Of a stretch of DNA of 64,000 nt, positions 23,569-32,779 are shown one piece after another. The stretch is taken from positions 124,001 to 188,000 of the forward strand of contig NZ_JACHXS010000014.1 of assembly GCF_014192225.1 (NCBI RefSeq), written 5' to 3'. The number at the start of each line of letters is the position of its first letter. Position 1 is the stretch's first letter. Both the position numbers and the translations under genes were made by a program. The notes beneath the pieces were generated by a model. That model worked only from the letters and a program-made list of their open reading frames with translations, made no database searches and was not told the origin of the DNA. The DNA comes from Pseudoduganella umbonata (GTDB lineage Bacteria > Pseudomonadota > Gammaproteobacteria > Burkholderiales > Burkholderiaceae_D).

Positions 23569-25191
23569 TCAGGCGGGCAGCGCGATGGGCCGGCTCCCGC
23601 CACGGTGGTCTTCACCGCTGCCGTGATCTTCGCGGCGGCGCGACGGCGGTGCCGTATCGAGCCGGAACACGGCCACCGCGTCGGCCAGCCGCTCGGCCTG
23701 CTCCTGCATCGCCGCCGCGGCGGCGGCGGCCTGTTCGACCAGCGCCGCGTTCTGCTGCGTCACCTGGTCCATCTGCGTGATCGCCGTGTTGACCTGCTCG
23801 ATGCCGTCCTGCTGCTGCGCGCTGGCATCGGCGATCTGGTTCATGATCTGCGTGACCTTGCCGATCGCCGCGTCGATGTCGCCCATCGCCTGGCCGGCGC
23901 GGTCCACCAGCGCGGAACCGGCTTGCACCTTCTGTACCGAGTCGCCGATCAGTTCCTTGATTTCCCTGGCCGCCGCCGCCGATCGCGCCGCCAGCGCGCG
24001 CACTTCGGACGCGACGACGGCGAATCCCCTGCCCTGCTCGCCTGCGCGCGCCGCTTCGACGGCCGCATTGAGCGCCAGGATATTGGTCTGGAACGCGATG
24101 CCGTCGATGACGGCGATGATGTCGACGATGCGGGCCGACGATGCGTTGATGTCCTCCATCGTGCGCACGACGTCGGCCACCACGGTGCCGCCCTGGCCGG
24201 CAAGGACGGCGGCGCCATCGGCCAGCGTGCGGCCTGCGCGCGCGTTGTCGGCATTCGAGCGCACGGTGGACGTCAGTTCCTCCATCGTGGCGGCGGTCTG
24301 CTGCAGTGCGCTGGCCTGCTGCTCGGTGCGCGACGACAGGTCGAAGTTGCCGGCGGCGATCCCCGCGGCGGCGGTGGCGATCGTGTCGGTGCCGTTGCGC
24401 ACCTGGCCGACGATGGTCTGCAGGCTGCCGTTCATCTTTTTCAGCGCACGCATCAGTTCACCGGTCTCGTCGCCCCGCGAAGCATCGATGGCACTGGTGA
24501 GATTGCCGGACGATACGTTCTCGGCCACCTGCACGGCCTGCCGCAGCGGCGCCGTGATCGCGCGCGTGAGCCGCCAGGCCAGCAGCACGCCGGCCACGGT
24601 GGCGCCGATACCCAGCGCAACCAGCAGGTTGCGGCCGGCGGCATAGTTGGCGTGGATGGCGGCGGCAGTGGCATCGAGCGCCGTCTGCTGCGTTTTCAGC
24701 AAGCTTGCCAGCGCGGCCAGGTACGTTTCACGGCTCGTATTCAGGTCGGTCGCGTAGAGGCGCTGGGCGGTGGCCATGTCGCCGGCCACCTTCGCCGCCA
24801 GCATGTTCTTGCGGATATCGCTGTACTGCTTGCGCGCGGCCATCACGGCGGCGTGGCCGCGGCGGGAGTCGTCATCGGCCAGCGTGCGCCCCAGCAGGTC
24901 CTGGATTTCCGTGGCCCGCTTCGACGAGGCCGCCATTGTCGCCTCGATGGCCTTTTGCGTTGCCGCGTCCGGTGCCAGGAAGGCGGCGATCGTGCGGGCC
25001 GCGTTGACTTCGATGACCTTGTTCCACTCGGCCATCAGGCGCTCGTTATGGACCCGCTGGGTGACCAGTTCGTCGGTCAGCCGGCTGGCGCCGTTCATGC
25101 GCAGCACGCCGGTGACCGTCATCGCCGCCAGCAGCGCCAGCACGAGCGCAAAGCCGAGCGCCAGCCGCGCGCCGATACGAAGATTGCCCAT
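23569..25191 (-). CDS. Methyl-accepting chemotaxis protein
   Basis: A 540-residue chemoreceptor. It has an N-terminal membrane helix (LALGFALVLALLAAMTV), a periplasmic four-helix-bundle (4HB) sensor of about 160 residues, a second helix (NLLVALGIGATVAGVLLAWRL), a HAMP domain and the highly conserved cytoplasmic hairpin (EQGRGFAVVASEVRALA, IVDIIAVIDGIAFQTNILALNAAVEAARAGE-type core). It has no C-terminal NWETF-like pentapeptide for CheR binding. The start at 25191 has a GGAGG site four bases upstream. The ligand is unknown. It lies just after the orphan tssM gene on the same strand but is a different type of protein. Confidence 0.93.
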   Translation of the reverse strand: MGNLRIGARLALGFALVLALLAAMTVTGVLRMNGASRLTDELVTQRVHNERLMAEWNKVIEVNAARTIAAFLAPDAATQKAIEATMAASSKRATEIQDLLGRTLADDDSRRGHAAVMAARKQYSDIRKNMLAAKVAGDMATAQRLYATDLNTSRETYLAALASLLKTQQTALDATAAAIHANYAAGRNLLVALGIGATVAGVLLAWRLTRAITAPLRQAVQVAENVSSGNLTSAIDASRGDETGELMRALKKMNGSLQTIVGQVRNGTDTIATAAAGIAAGNFDLSSRTEQQASALQQTAATMEELTSTVRSNADNARAGRTLADGAAVLAGQGGTVVADVVRTMEDINASSARIVDIIAVIDGIAFQTNILALNAAVEAARAGEQGRGFAVVASEVRALAARSAAAAREIKELIGDSVQKVQAGSALVDRAGQAMGDIDAAIGKVTQIMNQIADASAQQQDGIEQVNTAITQMDQVTQQNAALVEQAAAAAAAMQEQAERLADAVAVFRLDTAPPSRRREDHGSGEDHRGGSRPIALPA

Positions 25192-25269
25192 ATTGCCTCC
25201 CTGCATTACCGTTGCAAGCCAGTCTGCCGATAACACAGGGAGAATGCAAGCGGAACGCGGCAACCGAAA

Positions 25270-27750
25270 TCAGTTCTCGGGTTCCCGCGCGACAGTGCCC
25301 AGCAACTCATCGAGCTGGGCCATCTGGCCGGGATCCTTGACGACGGCGCGCAGCCATTGATGCAAAGGCATCGCCGCCCATGCCGCGGCCTTGTCGGCAA
25401 GATACATGGCAACCAGGTTCTTTTCGATCTGTTCCGGGCTGCCTTCCAGCGTCAGGTCGTCGCGGCTGGCGGTCTTCAGGACCCAGTCGGTACTTTGCAG
25501 TTCTTTCGCCGACACTTCCCGGATCGCGCCGGCCACGTATTTCCCCCAGGCCTCGCGGGTAAACGTGCCGGAGATCGCGTGGCTTCCCTGTACTACCGCG
25601 GCATCCTGTTCGCCGACGATGCGGCCCACCGTCATCGCCGGGAAGCGCGTCGCCGCGCGGGCGCGGATCTCCGCATACACCCGGTCGCGCGCCGGCATGC
25701 CGCGCACCACGCGCCGCAGGTTCTCGCGTGCCGTGTCCACCAGCGCCAGCTTCTGCTCGACCCGCGGCCATGACGGGTCGCCGACTTGCGCGAGATGGAA
25801 CGTCATCAGCCGCTCGGCGCTGCGGATCATCTGCTCGCGCGGCATCGTGCCCCGGTTGGCCTCCAGCCAGCCGCGCCAGAAGCGCGTCAACTGGTCGTTC
25901 AGGTGGCCTCGTTCGGCGTGCGAGGGATCGGCCAGCATCAGGTAGGTCTTCAGCGCGTTGTAGGCATCTTCCACATTGGTCGGCGAGGCATCGGCATAAG
26001 CGCGCGCAGATTGGTGTACAGGCGGCTGCGCTGGCTGTTGCAACGCCGCCGCGGGCGCAACCAGCTGGCCGGCGCTGGCGTTCATCTCGTACAGCAGCGC
26101 CTCCAGGTTGGCCGCCACCGGCTTCACCATCACCTCGCGCACGCCGCCGAAGAATTCCTCGCGCAGCTTGCGCTCGAGCAGCTCGCCCTGGTACAGGCCG
26201 AACGACAGCGCCCACGGCCGGTCCCGGCGATATTTTTCAAGCTGTTCGATGCGCCGCTGCAGCACGTCCAGCGCTTCCAGCCGCGCTTGCAGGTCGAGGC
26301 GGCGGTCCTGCAGGCGCACCACCTTGTCGAGATCGCCCTGCACGGAGGCCAGCAGCTGCCGGTTGCCGACGTAGGACCAGCTCCACCCTGCCAGCGATAC
26401 GCCCAGCGCCACGGCCACCGCGATGAATGCGCCAACCTTGAACTGCAGCGTGCCGCGGCTGGCGTACTGGGACACCAGGTTGCGGTCTTCGAAGATCACC
26501 TTGCGGAACAGGTCGAGCAGGAAGTAGCCGGCCTGGCGCACTTCGCCGGCTTGTGGCGGCGCCGGCTCCGGCTCCGGCCGGCGAGACAGGGCGAAGCGCT
26601 GCGTCACGTGGTGCGACTGCGCCGATGCAGGCACGCCTTCCTGCAGCGCACTGGTGAAGTAGAAGCCGCGGAATACCGGCTTGAACTGGAACGGGTTTTC
26701 CTCGAACAGCGTGGCCAGGAAAGCGCGCAGCGGCACCCGCAGCGACGAGAACTCGAGCGGGAAGGTGAAGATGCCGGAAGGCGGCCCGTCGCGCCGCTGC
26801 AGCGACATGTTGGCGACGCAGGTTTCCTTCAGGCCCTCGTGCAGTTCGTCGAACGCACTGTCGAAGAACGCCAGTATTTCCTGCGTTCCCGCCCTGCGCT
26901 GGTAAGGCATCGTGGCACCCCAGGGACGTTCGCGCTCGGCGCGCTCGAATGGCGCGAAGAACTCGGCGAAGCCGGCGATCAGGTCGGCCTTCGTGAACAC
27001 CACGTACACGGGCGCGAACACCTGCAGCCGTTCGATCAGGTCCTGCACGCGCTTGCGCAGGCCGCGCGCAAGCCGGATACCGGCATCGGCGTCGCCGCCG
27101 CGCAGTTCGGCGATGCTGACGGCGACCAGGATGCCGTTGATCGGCGCCCGCGCACGGTGCTTCTTCAGCAGGTCGAGAAAGCCGTGCCATTCGCCGCGGT
27201 GCTCGTCGTCGACCGAATAGCGGCCCGCGGTATCGAGCACGATGCCCTCGGTGGTGAAGAACCAGTCGCAGTTGCGGGTACCGCCCACGCCCTGCACCAC
27301 CTTGTTGTCGGCGATCGGGAACTGCAGGCCGGAGTTCACGATGGCACTGCTCTTGCCGGCCGCCGGATTACCGATGATCATGTACCACGGCAGTTCGTAC
27401 AGCGCGCGGCTGCCGGACTTCATGCCCAGCTTCGACGTGCGGATCGTGTCGATCGCTTTCAGCAAGCCGGTACGCAGCACATCGACGTCGTCGTCGCCGC
27501 GCGTGCCCGACGCCCGGGACGTTTCTTCGATGGCCCGTGCCATCCGGGCAGCGTGGCGTGCCGCCAGCGCGCGCCGCAGCCATCGCACCGCGAGCCAGAG
27601 CAGCACGGTCGCGCAGGTGGCGGCAATCACCCAGATCAGCGCCAGCTCCATCAGCTCGGCGCCGAGATAATAAAGACCTGCCATCGCGGCCAGGCCAAGG
27701 ATCGCAAGGTGACGGGAGTCCGTCAGGAACAGCCAGATTCGTCGCATCAT
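25270..27750 (-). CDS. Orphan TssM/IcmF-like protein lacking the C-terminal domain
   Basis: An 826-residue relative of the type VI secretion inner-membrane protein TssM. Two N-terminal membrane helices precede a cytoplasmic NTPase-like domain with Walker A GNPAAGKSSAIVN, then a third helix (about 400-425, FIAVAVALGVSLAGWSW) and the IcmF-related periplasmic region. Full TssM proteins are about 1100-1300 residues; this one stops shortly after the segment equivalent to YLADYAAAW, so the C-terminal periplasmic beta domain that contacts TssJ is missing. No tssL, tssK, tssJ, hcp, vgrG or clpV is in the window. The ATG at 27750 is chosen; a GTG at 27756 and an ATG at 27747 are alternatives. It is followed by an M15 peptidase gene upstream on the same strand, which may be its partner. 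Confidence 0.85.
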   Translation of the reverse strand: MMRRIWLFLTDSRHLAILGLAAMAGLYYLGAELMELALIWVIAATCATVLLWLAVRWLRRALAARHAARMARAIEETSRASGTRGDDDVDVLRTGLLKAIDTIRTSKLGMKSGSRALYELPWYMIIGNPAAGKSSAIVNSGLQFPIADNKVVQGVGGTRNCDWFFTTEGIVLDTAGRYSVDDEHRGEWHGFLDLLKKHRARAPINGILVAVSIAELRGGDADAGIRLARGLRKRVQDLIERLQVFAPVYVVFTKADLIAGFAEFFAPFERAERERPWGATMPYQRRAGTQEILAFFDSAFDELHEGLKETCVANMSLQRRDGPPSGIFTFPLEFSSLRVPLRAFLATLFEENPFQFKPVFRGFYFTSALQEGVPASAQSHHVTQRFALSRRPEPEPAPPQAGEVRQAGYFLLDLFRKVIFEDRNLVSQYASRGTLQFKVGAFIAVAVALGVSLAGWSWSYVGNRQLLASVQGDLDKVVRLQDRRLDLQARLEALDVLQRRIEQLEKYRRDRPWALSFGLYQGELLERKLREEFFGGVREVMVKPVAANLEALLYEMNASAGQLVAPAAALQQPAQPPVHQSARAYADASPTNVEDAYNALKTYLMLADPSHAERGHLNDQLTRFWRGWLEANRGTMPREQMIRSAERLMTFHLAQVGDPSWPRVEQKLALVDTARENLRRVVRGMPARDRVYAEIRARAATRFPAMTVGRIVGEQDAAVVQGSHAISGTFTREAWGKYVAGAIREVSAKELQSTDWVLKTASRDDLTLEGSPEQIEKNLVAMYLADKAAAWAAMPLHQWLRAVVKDPGQMAQLDELLGTVAREPEN

Positions 27751-27821
27751 GTCCACCCGTTCGTTTCGGATCGGATGATGGTGCCACTATCCTCCAGGAA
27801 ATTTATTGACTGAACGCAACT

Positions 27822-28652
27822 TTAGCGGCGGCGGCCACGCAATTCCACGTGGCCGAAATCCATCATCTTCCAGCGCCCACCCCACGTCAGCCCGGCCGCT
27901 TCGGCCACCTGCCCGTACAGCTCGTAACCGCGCATCGCCCACGGATCCTTTTCCGATATCACGACCTTGCCGTTGCGCAGGAAGGCGCAGTCGCCAGCCA
28001 GGCCGAACTGGTGCCAGCTCTGGAAGGCGCGCGCGTTCGTGACATGGCCGCCGGCGTCGGCCAGCCGGTTCTGCCGCTCCGGGCTGCGGTAGCCCTCCAG
28101 TAGCACCATCTCGTAGCCGTACTGGTCGCGCATGACCTTGAACACCAGCAGCAGCCGCTGCGTGAAGTCCGCGTCCAGCAAATCCCAGTTGCGGTTGGCG
28201 CTGGCCACCTGGGGGCGCACCAGCGTCACTTCGGCCGTGGTGAAAACGGTGGGTGGCAATGAGGGCGGTGCCGCCAGCCGTTCGCCGCGCAGCAGTTCAG
28301 CCACCTGCTCATTGACCGCGTGGGCTGGCGTCGCCCCGCTGGGCAGCGACGTGCGGACGGCCAGCAGCAGCGCCGTCAGCGGCGGCACCAGCACCAGCGC
28401 GGCGCAGCCGACGGTCAGCAGCGGAGACCGTTGCACCAGCCGCCCCGCCCGCGCCAGCACGGCATGCGCCGCACGACCGGCGGACAGCAGGGCCTGCACG
28501 CCTCCCATGCTGATGCCTTGCCGGACGCGATCGGCATCGCGGCCCAGCCGCAACAGCGCCGCGCCTGCGAGATCCCGCCCGGCAGGGAACACGAGCAGCC
28601 AACCTGCCACGCAGGCGGTCACGAACAACAGCAGCATCGAAAGGAGAAACAT
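27822..28652 (-). CDS. Membrane-anchored M15-type peptidoglycan peptidase
   Basis: A 276-residue protein with two hydrophobic N-terminal segments (the second TVGCAALVLVPPLTALLLAV) and a C-terminal M15 (VanY/endolysin-like) zinc peptidase domain. The zinc motif SWHQFGLAGD fits SxHxxGxAxD and the last ligand is in DFGHVEL. Such enzymes cut peptide stems of peptidoglycan. The start at 28652 has a GGAG site seven bases upstream; an ATG 18 nt earlier lacks one. The gene ends 71 nt before tssM. Some type VI clusters carry a similar accessory hydrolase (for example TagX of Acinetobacter) to open the cell wall for the apparatus; a similar role here is inference. Confidence 0.82.
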   Translation of the reverse strand: MFLLSMLLLFVTACVAGWLLVFPAGRDLAGAALLRLGRDADRVRQGISMGGVQALLSAGRAAHAVLARAGRLVQRSPLLTVGCAALVLVPPLTALLLAVRTSLPSGATPAHAVNEQVAELLRGERLAAPPSLPPTVFTTAEVTLVRPQVASANRNWDLLDADFTQRLLLVFKVMRDQYGYEMVLLEGYRSPERQNRLADAGGHVTNARAFQSWHQFGLAGDCAFLRNGKVVISEKDPWAMRGYELYGQVAEAAGLTWGGRWKMMDFGHVELRGRRR

Positions 28653-28773
28653 GGTGAGCTCCGTCAACATGATCAAAAAGTTTCCGCGCGACACTAACCG
28701 GCGGGCGGGCTGCCATCGTAAGCCAGGCAAAGCCCCGCGCAGGACCGCCTACATCAAGCTTTGGAGAACGACC

Positions 28774-29445
28774 TTGGATCGATCAAAACCCGGCAGGGGC
28801 ATATTGGCCAGCCTCGAACACAAGGCCGCGGAAACGCCGCGATATTCCGCCACTACCGCGCCATCGCGGGGGCGCGGTGCCGCGCTGATCGTGGCTGGCG
28901 GCGTACTGATCGGTGCGCTGCTGGCCTGGTGGCTGTCGAACGGGCCCTCGCCCGTGATCGTGCACGAAGCGCTGCCGCCCTTCGCGCAGGCCGCTCCTCC
29001 GAGACAGGAGCCGGCACCGATGACGCAAGCCGCGGCGGCTGCTATCGTCGACGATGTACTGCCTCCCGTCGTTGCCCGGCCGCCAGCCGTGTCGCCATCG
29101 CTGATCGCCGTGCTGGGGCCGGCGCCGGTCACCCCGGCCGTGATGCGCCGCGACCGCGTGGCGATGGCGCAGCCCAAGCCGAAACCGAAACCTGGAGTGA
29201 AGCAATTCGCGGTGTCGCGCGAGCAGGCCTTCCGCCCGGCGCGGACGCCTGCCGATACGGACGTGGCACTGCTGTCAGCCCTGGTTGCCCATGCCAATGA
29301 CCATGACGTGGTCGAAGCGCGCGCCGGAGACAGTGCGGCGAGCCTGCTGCAGCGCTGCCGGCGCGTCGGTGGCGAGGAAGGCCGGCTGTGCGCGATCCGC
29401 ATCTGCGCCACCCGGGCCGGCGACGCAGCCTGCCATGCCGACTAG
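28774..29445 (+). CDS. Membrane-anchored hypothetical protein with cysteine-containing C terminus
   Basis: A 223-residue protein that I do not recognise by name. It has a short cytoplasmic head, one membrane helix (ALIVAGGVLIGALLAWWL), a long Ala/Pro-rich periplasmic linker including KPKPKPGVK, and a compact C-terminal module with four cysteines (LLQRCRRVGG...LCAIRICATR...AACHAD). The start is a TTG with GGAG seven bases upstream; no closer ATG is in frame. It is transcribed away from the M15 peptidase gene. The layout suggests a tethered periplasmic domain stabilised by disulfides. Confidence 0.6.
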   Translation: MDRSKPGRGILASLEHKAAETPRYSATTAPSRGRGAALIVAGGVLIGALLAWWLSNGPSPVIVHEALPPFAQAAPPRQEPAPMTQAAAAAIVDDVLPPVVARPPAVSPSLIAVLGPAPVTPAVMRRDRVAMAQPKPKPKPGVKQFAVSREQAFRPARTPADTDVALLSALVAHANDHDVVEARAGDSAASLLQRCRRVGGEEGRLCAIRICATRAGDAACHAD

Positions 29446-29533
29446 GCACCTTTGCTGAAACGTTCGTGCGCGCACATCCCGGTGCGGGGCGCCATGGCAT
29501 GCTGTCGCCCTCGTATTCACATGGGAGAACACG

Positions 29534-30094
29534 ATGACACAGCAAGACAATGGCAACAAACTGAACGGCAAGAACGTCGCCATCCTGATGACGGACGGTG
29601 TCGAGCAGGTCGAATACACGGAACCACGCAAGTTCCTGGAACAGCATGGCGCCAAGGTGACACTGATTTCGCCGAAGGCAAAGGGCGAACAGATCCAGGG
29701 CTTCGATCACCTCGATCCGGCGCAGAAATTCGACGTGGAACTTGATGTGCGCGATGCCCGCCCCATCGAGTTCGACGCGCTGGTGCTGCCCGGCGGCGTG
29801 GCCAACCCGGACCAGCTGCGCCTGTCGACGGAAGCGATCACCTTCATCCGTGAATTCGGCCGCGAGAACAAGCCGGTCGCCGCGATCTGCCACGGCCCGT
29901 GGACCTTGATCGACGCCGACCTCGTGAAGGGCAAGCGCTTGACCAGCTGGCCGACCTTGCAGCTCGATCTGCGCAATGCAGGGGCCGAATGGACGGATGA
30001 GCAAGTGGTCGTGGATGGCAAGCTGGTTACCAGCCGGAAGCCGGACGATATCCCGGCATTCAATGAGGCGATCCTGAAGCAGCTGGCTGGCTAA
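29534..30094 (+). CDS. PfpI/DJ-1 family protein (YhbO-like)
   Basis: A 186-residue cytoplasmic protein of the DJ-1/PfpI superfamily. The nucleophile elbow is AICHGPW with the reactive Cys; an early Glu (YTEPRKFLE region) and LPGGVANPD complete the fold. YhbO-type members protect against glyoxal and oxidative damage and have been described as deglycases, although that activity is debated. A GGAG site lies close before the ATG. It is followed by a strong bidirectional terminator. Confidence 0.88.
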   Translation: MTQQDNGNKLNGKNVAILMTDGVEQVEYTEPRKFLEQHGAKVTLISPKAKGEQIQGFDHLDPAQKFDVELDVRDARPIEFDALVLPGGVANPDQLRLSTEAITFIREFGRENKPVAAICHGPWTLIDADLVKGKRLTSWPTLQLDLRNAGAEWTDEQVVVDGKLVTSRKPDDIPAFNEAILKQLAG

Positions 30095-30115
30095 CGCTCA
30101 CGCCGCAGGAAATGC

Positions 30116-30144
30116 AAAAGCCCAGCATCGCTGCTGGGCTTTTT
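30116..30144. terminator. Bidirectional terminator between PfpI-like gene and tRNA-Asn
   Basis: AAAAGCCCAGCA-TCGC-TGCTGGGCTTTTT is a near-perfect stem with a four-base loop, T5 on the plus strand and T4 on the minus strand. It can end both the PfpI-like gene and the leftward tRNA-Asn. Confidence 0.9.
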
Positions 30145-30150
30145 GTATTC

Positions 30151-30226
30151 TGGCTCCCCGACCTGGACTCGAACCAGGGACCTGCGGATTAACAGTCCGT
30201 CGCTCTACCGACTGAGCTATCAGGGA
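30151..30226 (-). tRNA. tRNA-Asn (GTT), copy 1
   Basis: A 76-nt cloverleaf on the minus strand. The acceptor arms TCCCTGA and TCGGGGA pair, the anticodon loop reads CTGTTAA with anticodon GTT, the T arm has GGTTCGAGTCC, and the 3' CCA is encoded. It is identical to the copies at 32813 and 38258. Confidence 0.97.
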
Positions 30227-30237
30227 AAAGAGGCCGT

Positions 30238-30266
30238 ATTATAGCGGCCGCTTTGACCGCTGGCAA
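30238..30266 (-). promoter_or_regulatory. Promoter of tRNA-Asn copy 1
   Basis: On the minus strand TTGCCA (30266-30261), a 17-bp spacer and TATAAT (30243-30238) stand just upstream of the tRNA. The flank GGCCG-ATTATAGCGGC is shared with copy 2. Confidence 0.8.
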
Positions 30267-30304
30267 GAAGAAACATTTCTCCCAGCAAGCGTTAAGGCTG
30301 TCGC

Positions 30305-30385
30305 AAACGAGTTGTGGCTAGGCGCGGCGCCGCAGACAGTACCCATCTGTACGGCAAGGCGCCGCAACAACGCCACGGCTCGTTT
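30305..30385. repeat. Long imperfect inverted repeat at the TonB receptor 3' end
   Basis: AAACGAG (30305-30311) pairs with CTCGTTT (30379-30385); inside, GTGGC pairs with GCCAC and GGCGCGGCGCC with GGCGCCGC, around a small ACAGTAC...CTGTAC apex. The whole 81-nt unit can form one long hairpin just after the receptor stop codon. I have the impression that similar units are dispersed in related genomes, which a search would settle. Confidence 0.7.
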
Positions 30386-30394
30386 ACGGCGGCC

Positions 30395-32629
30395 TTAGAA
30401 CAGACCCTTCAACTGCACACCCCACTGCCGCGGCTCGTTGACGAAGCCGGTCAGGTTGTTGAAGTCGATGGCGCCCGTGATGCGGCGCTGGTCGGTGATG
30501 TTGCGGCCGAACGCGGCCACTTCATACTTGCCGCCCTGCCAGTTGTAGCCAATGCGCAGGCCGCCTTCCGTCAGCGGTGCGCCGGTGAACTCCTTCGCCT
30601 CGTACAGGAAGAAGTTGACCTTGCTGCGGTACGACCAGTCGGTCAGCACGAACAGGTTGCCTTCGGCCAGCGGCCAGTTGTAGCGGGCCGTCAGGTTGAC
30701 GATCCACTTCGGCGCCTGCGGCAGCGCATTGCCGTCGATGACGACGCGGCCGGCGGCATTGATCGGGTCGACCACCGTGCACTGGGCGCACTTGTTGACC
30801 GACAGCGAAGGATCCTGGATCTTCGTGTAGTTGTAGCTGGTCGATGCCGATACCTTGAAGTCCGGCGTGACGAAGCCTTCGATCTCCGCTTCGATGCCGC
30901 GGCCCTTGGTCTTCTCGGCGTTGATCAGCGCGGTCACGTTGGAATTGCCGCCTACCACCGTCAGCTGCTGGTCCTTCACGTCATAGTCGAAGATCGACAG
31001 CGAAGCGCGGGCGCGGCGGTTCAGCAGGTCGGCCTTGATGCCGGCTTCATACGACGTGATGGTTTCCGCATCGGCGATCGTGGCCGGGCCGGAAGCCGAA
31101 GGCGCGCCGATCGATGGAGCGCGGAAGCCCGTCGCCACGCGGGCGTAGGCCGACACGTCCGGATTGATCGCATACGTTGCCGACAGATCCCAGTTGGTCT
31201 TGTGGCGTTCAGCGTTGATCGTGGCCGGACCCTGCAGCGTCGTGCCGGTCGCTTCGATCGTGCGGAAGTCCTTCTTGTCGTTGGTGTAGCGCAGGCCGCC
31301 GCGCACGGTCAGCGCATCGGTCACCGCGTAGTTCACGGAACCGAATGCCGCCCAGGCCTTGTTGCGCTGGTTGCTGATCACGCGGCTGGTGCGCGCGCCG
31401 GCGGTGTTGAAGTTGTCGCTGCCACCGGTGGCGTCTTCATCGAAGTAGTACACGCCAGCCTGCCAGCTCATCGGGCCGGCCTTCTTCGATTCGATGCGGA
31501 ATTCCTGCGTGTACTGCTTCAGGTCCGGCAGCACGGATGCCGTCTCCACCTGGAACGGCACCACGCCCGGGCCGTAGACCGGATTGCCGCCGTCGATGTC
31601 GCCGCGGCTGTTGTACTCGGCGATCGACTCGTAGCCGGTCACGGAGTACAGCTTCACCGCGCCCAGGTCCCACGACAGGCGTACGTTGCCGCCGCGCGTG
31701 GTCAGGTTCTGGTAGTTCTGGCCGTTGGTGAACACCATGCCTTCATCGTAGTTGTCGACCAGCTGGTTGCTGCCCTTCTTGATGATGTTGGCCTGGAACA
31801 GGCGCGAATTGCCCGTCGTGGTGCGCTGGTGCACGTTGAACAGCGCGTTGAACGTGCCATTCGGCTGGTACAGCAGCTGCACGCGTTCGGCGTGCTCGTT
31901 GTAGCCGTCCAGCGAATCGCGGCCGTCGGTGAAGCCATTGGCCACGTAGTCGTCGCGGTGCTGGCGCAGGGTGGAAACGCGCAGTGCCCACTCGTTCGAC
32001 AGCGGAATGTTGGCGGCGCCTTCCACGTTGGTAGTGCCGTGCGAGGCCACGGAGAAGTTGTAGTAGCCTTCCACGCCCTTCAGGCTCGGCTTGGCGGATT
32101 CGAACTTCACCACGCCCGCCGGGGTGTTGCGGCCGAACAGCGTGCCCTGCGGGCCGCGCAGCACTTCCACGTTGGCCAGGTCGAACATCGGATAACCCTT
32201 CAGGATCGGGTTTTCCTGCACCACGTCGTCATAGATCAGCGACACGGGCTGCGAGGCGAAGATCGAGAAGTCGGCATTGCCGTAGCCGCGGATGTAGAAG
32301 CGCGGGAACACGCGGCCCGTCGACGATTCCACGTTCAGGCTGGGCGTCTTGCCGGCGAGGACGCGCACGTCCTGGCCGCCGGACAGGATCACGTCGAGCT
32401 TTTCGTGCTGCAGCATCGATACCGATACCGGCACTTCCTTGATGTTCTCGGCGCGGCGCTGGGCCGTGACGGTCACCGTTTCCAGCTGGCCGCTGGCGAC
32501 CGGCTGCTGGGCAGCCTGCTGGGTGGTTTGTTCGGTGTTTGCCTGGGTAGCGTCCTGGGCCATGGCGGCCATCGGCAGCACGGCCGTCAGCGCGAGGAGA
32601 CGCTTGTGCATCTTGGACAGTTTCATCAT
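30395..32629 (-). CDS. TonB-dependent outer-membrane receptor
   Basis: A 744-residue receptor for energised uptake across the outer membrane. A signal peptide (cleavage after AMA, about residue 24) precedes a Gln/Thr-rich stretch, a TonB box (LETVTVTAQRR), a plug domain (about 60-170, with VEVLRGPQGTLFGRN) and a 22-strand barrel ending in Phe. It resembles the iron-complex/sterol-type (CirA/FecA-like) receptors of Burkholderiales and Sphingomonads; the substrate cannot be told. AGGAAGG before the ATG is a strong binding site. It stands alone between two tRNA-Asn genes, with no transporter partner nearby. Confidence 0.92.
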   Translation of the reverse strand: MMKLSKMHKRLLALTAVLPMAAMAQDATQANTEQTTQQAAQQPVASGQLETVTVTAQRRAENIKEVPVSVSMLQHEKLDVILSGGQDVRVLAGKTPSLNVESSTGRVFPRFYIRGYGNADFSIFASQPVSLIYDDVVQENPILKGYPMFDLANVEVLRGPQGTLFGRNTPAGVVKFESAKPSLKGVEGYYNFSVASHGTTNVEGAANIPLSNEWALRVSTLRQHRDDYVANGFTDGRDSLDGYNEHAERVQLLYQPNGTFNALFNVHQRTTTGNSRLFQANIIKKGSNQLVDNYDEGMVFTNGQNYQNLTTRGGNVRLSWDLGAVKLYSVTGYESIAEYNSRGDIDGGNPVYGPGVVPFQVETASVLPDLKQYTQEFRIESKKAGPMSWQAGVYYFDEDATGGSDNFNTAGARTSRVISNQRNKAWAAFGSVNYAVTDALTVRGGLRYTNDKKDFRTIEATGTTLQGPATINAERHKTNWDLSATYAINPDVSAYARVATGFRAPSIGAPSASGPATIADAETITSYEAGIKADLLNRRARASLSIFDYDVKDQQLTVVGGNSNVTALINAEKTKGRGIEAEIEGFVTPDFKVSASTSYNYTKIQDPSLSVNKCAQCTVVDPINAAGRVVIDGNALPQAPKWIVNLTARYNWPLAEGNLFVLTDWSYRSKVNFFLYEAKEFTGAPLTEGGLRIGYNWQGGKYEVAAFGRNITDQRRITGAIDFNNLTGFVNEPRQWGVQLKGLF

Positions 32630-32779
32630 TTGCCTTCCTGGGTTAAAAATAATGCTGCAAAGGTGGTCAACGCTGTCTCCGGATTTTTAACGTCCTCGTG
32701 CGGATGCCCAACGGCCCGGCTCCGTCTCTGTATGTACGCACTGCCAACTACCTGTAATTCTGTCATTGTCGCGGATAAC

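Noticed and set aside
25192..25269. Frameshifted remainder of tssM after its stop codon
   Set aside because: Only 78 nt separate the stop from the chemoreceptor start, and no frame there resembles a TssM C terminus. The gene is short, but not visibly frameshifted in this window.
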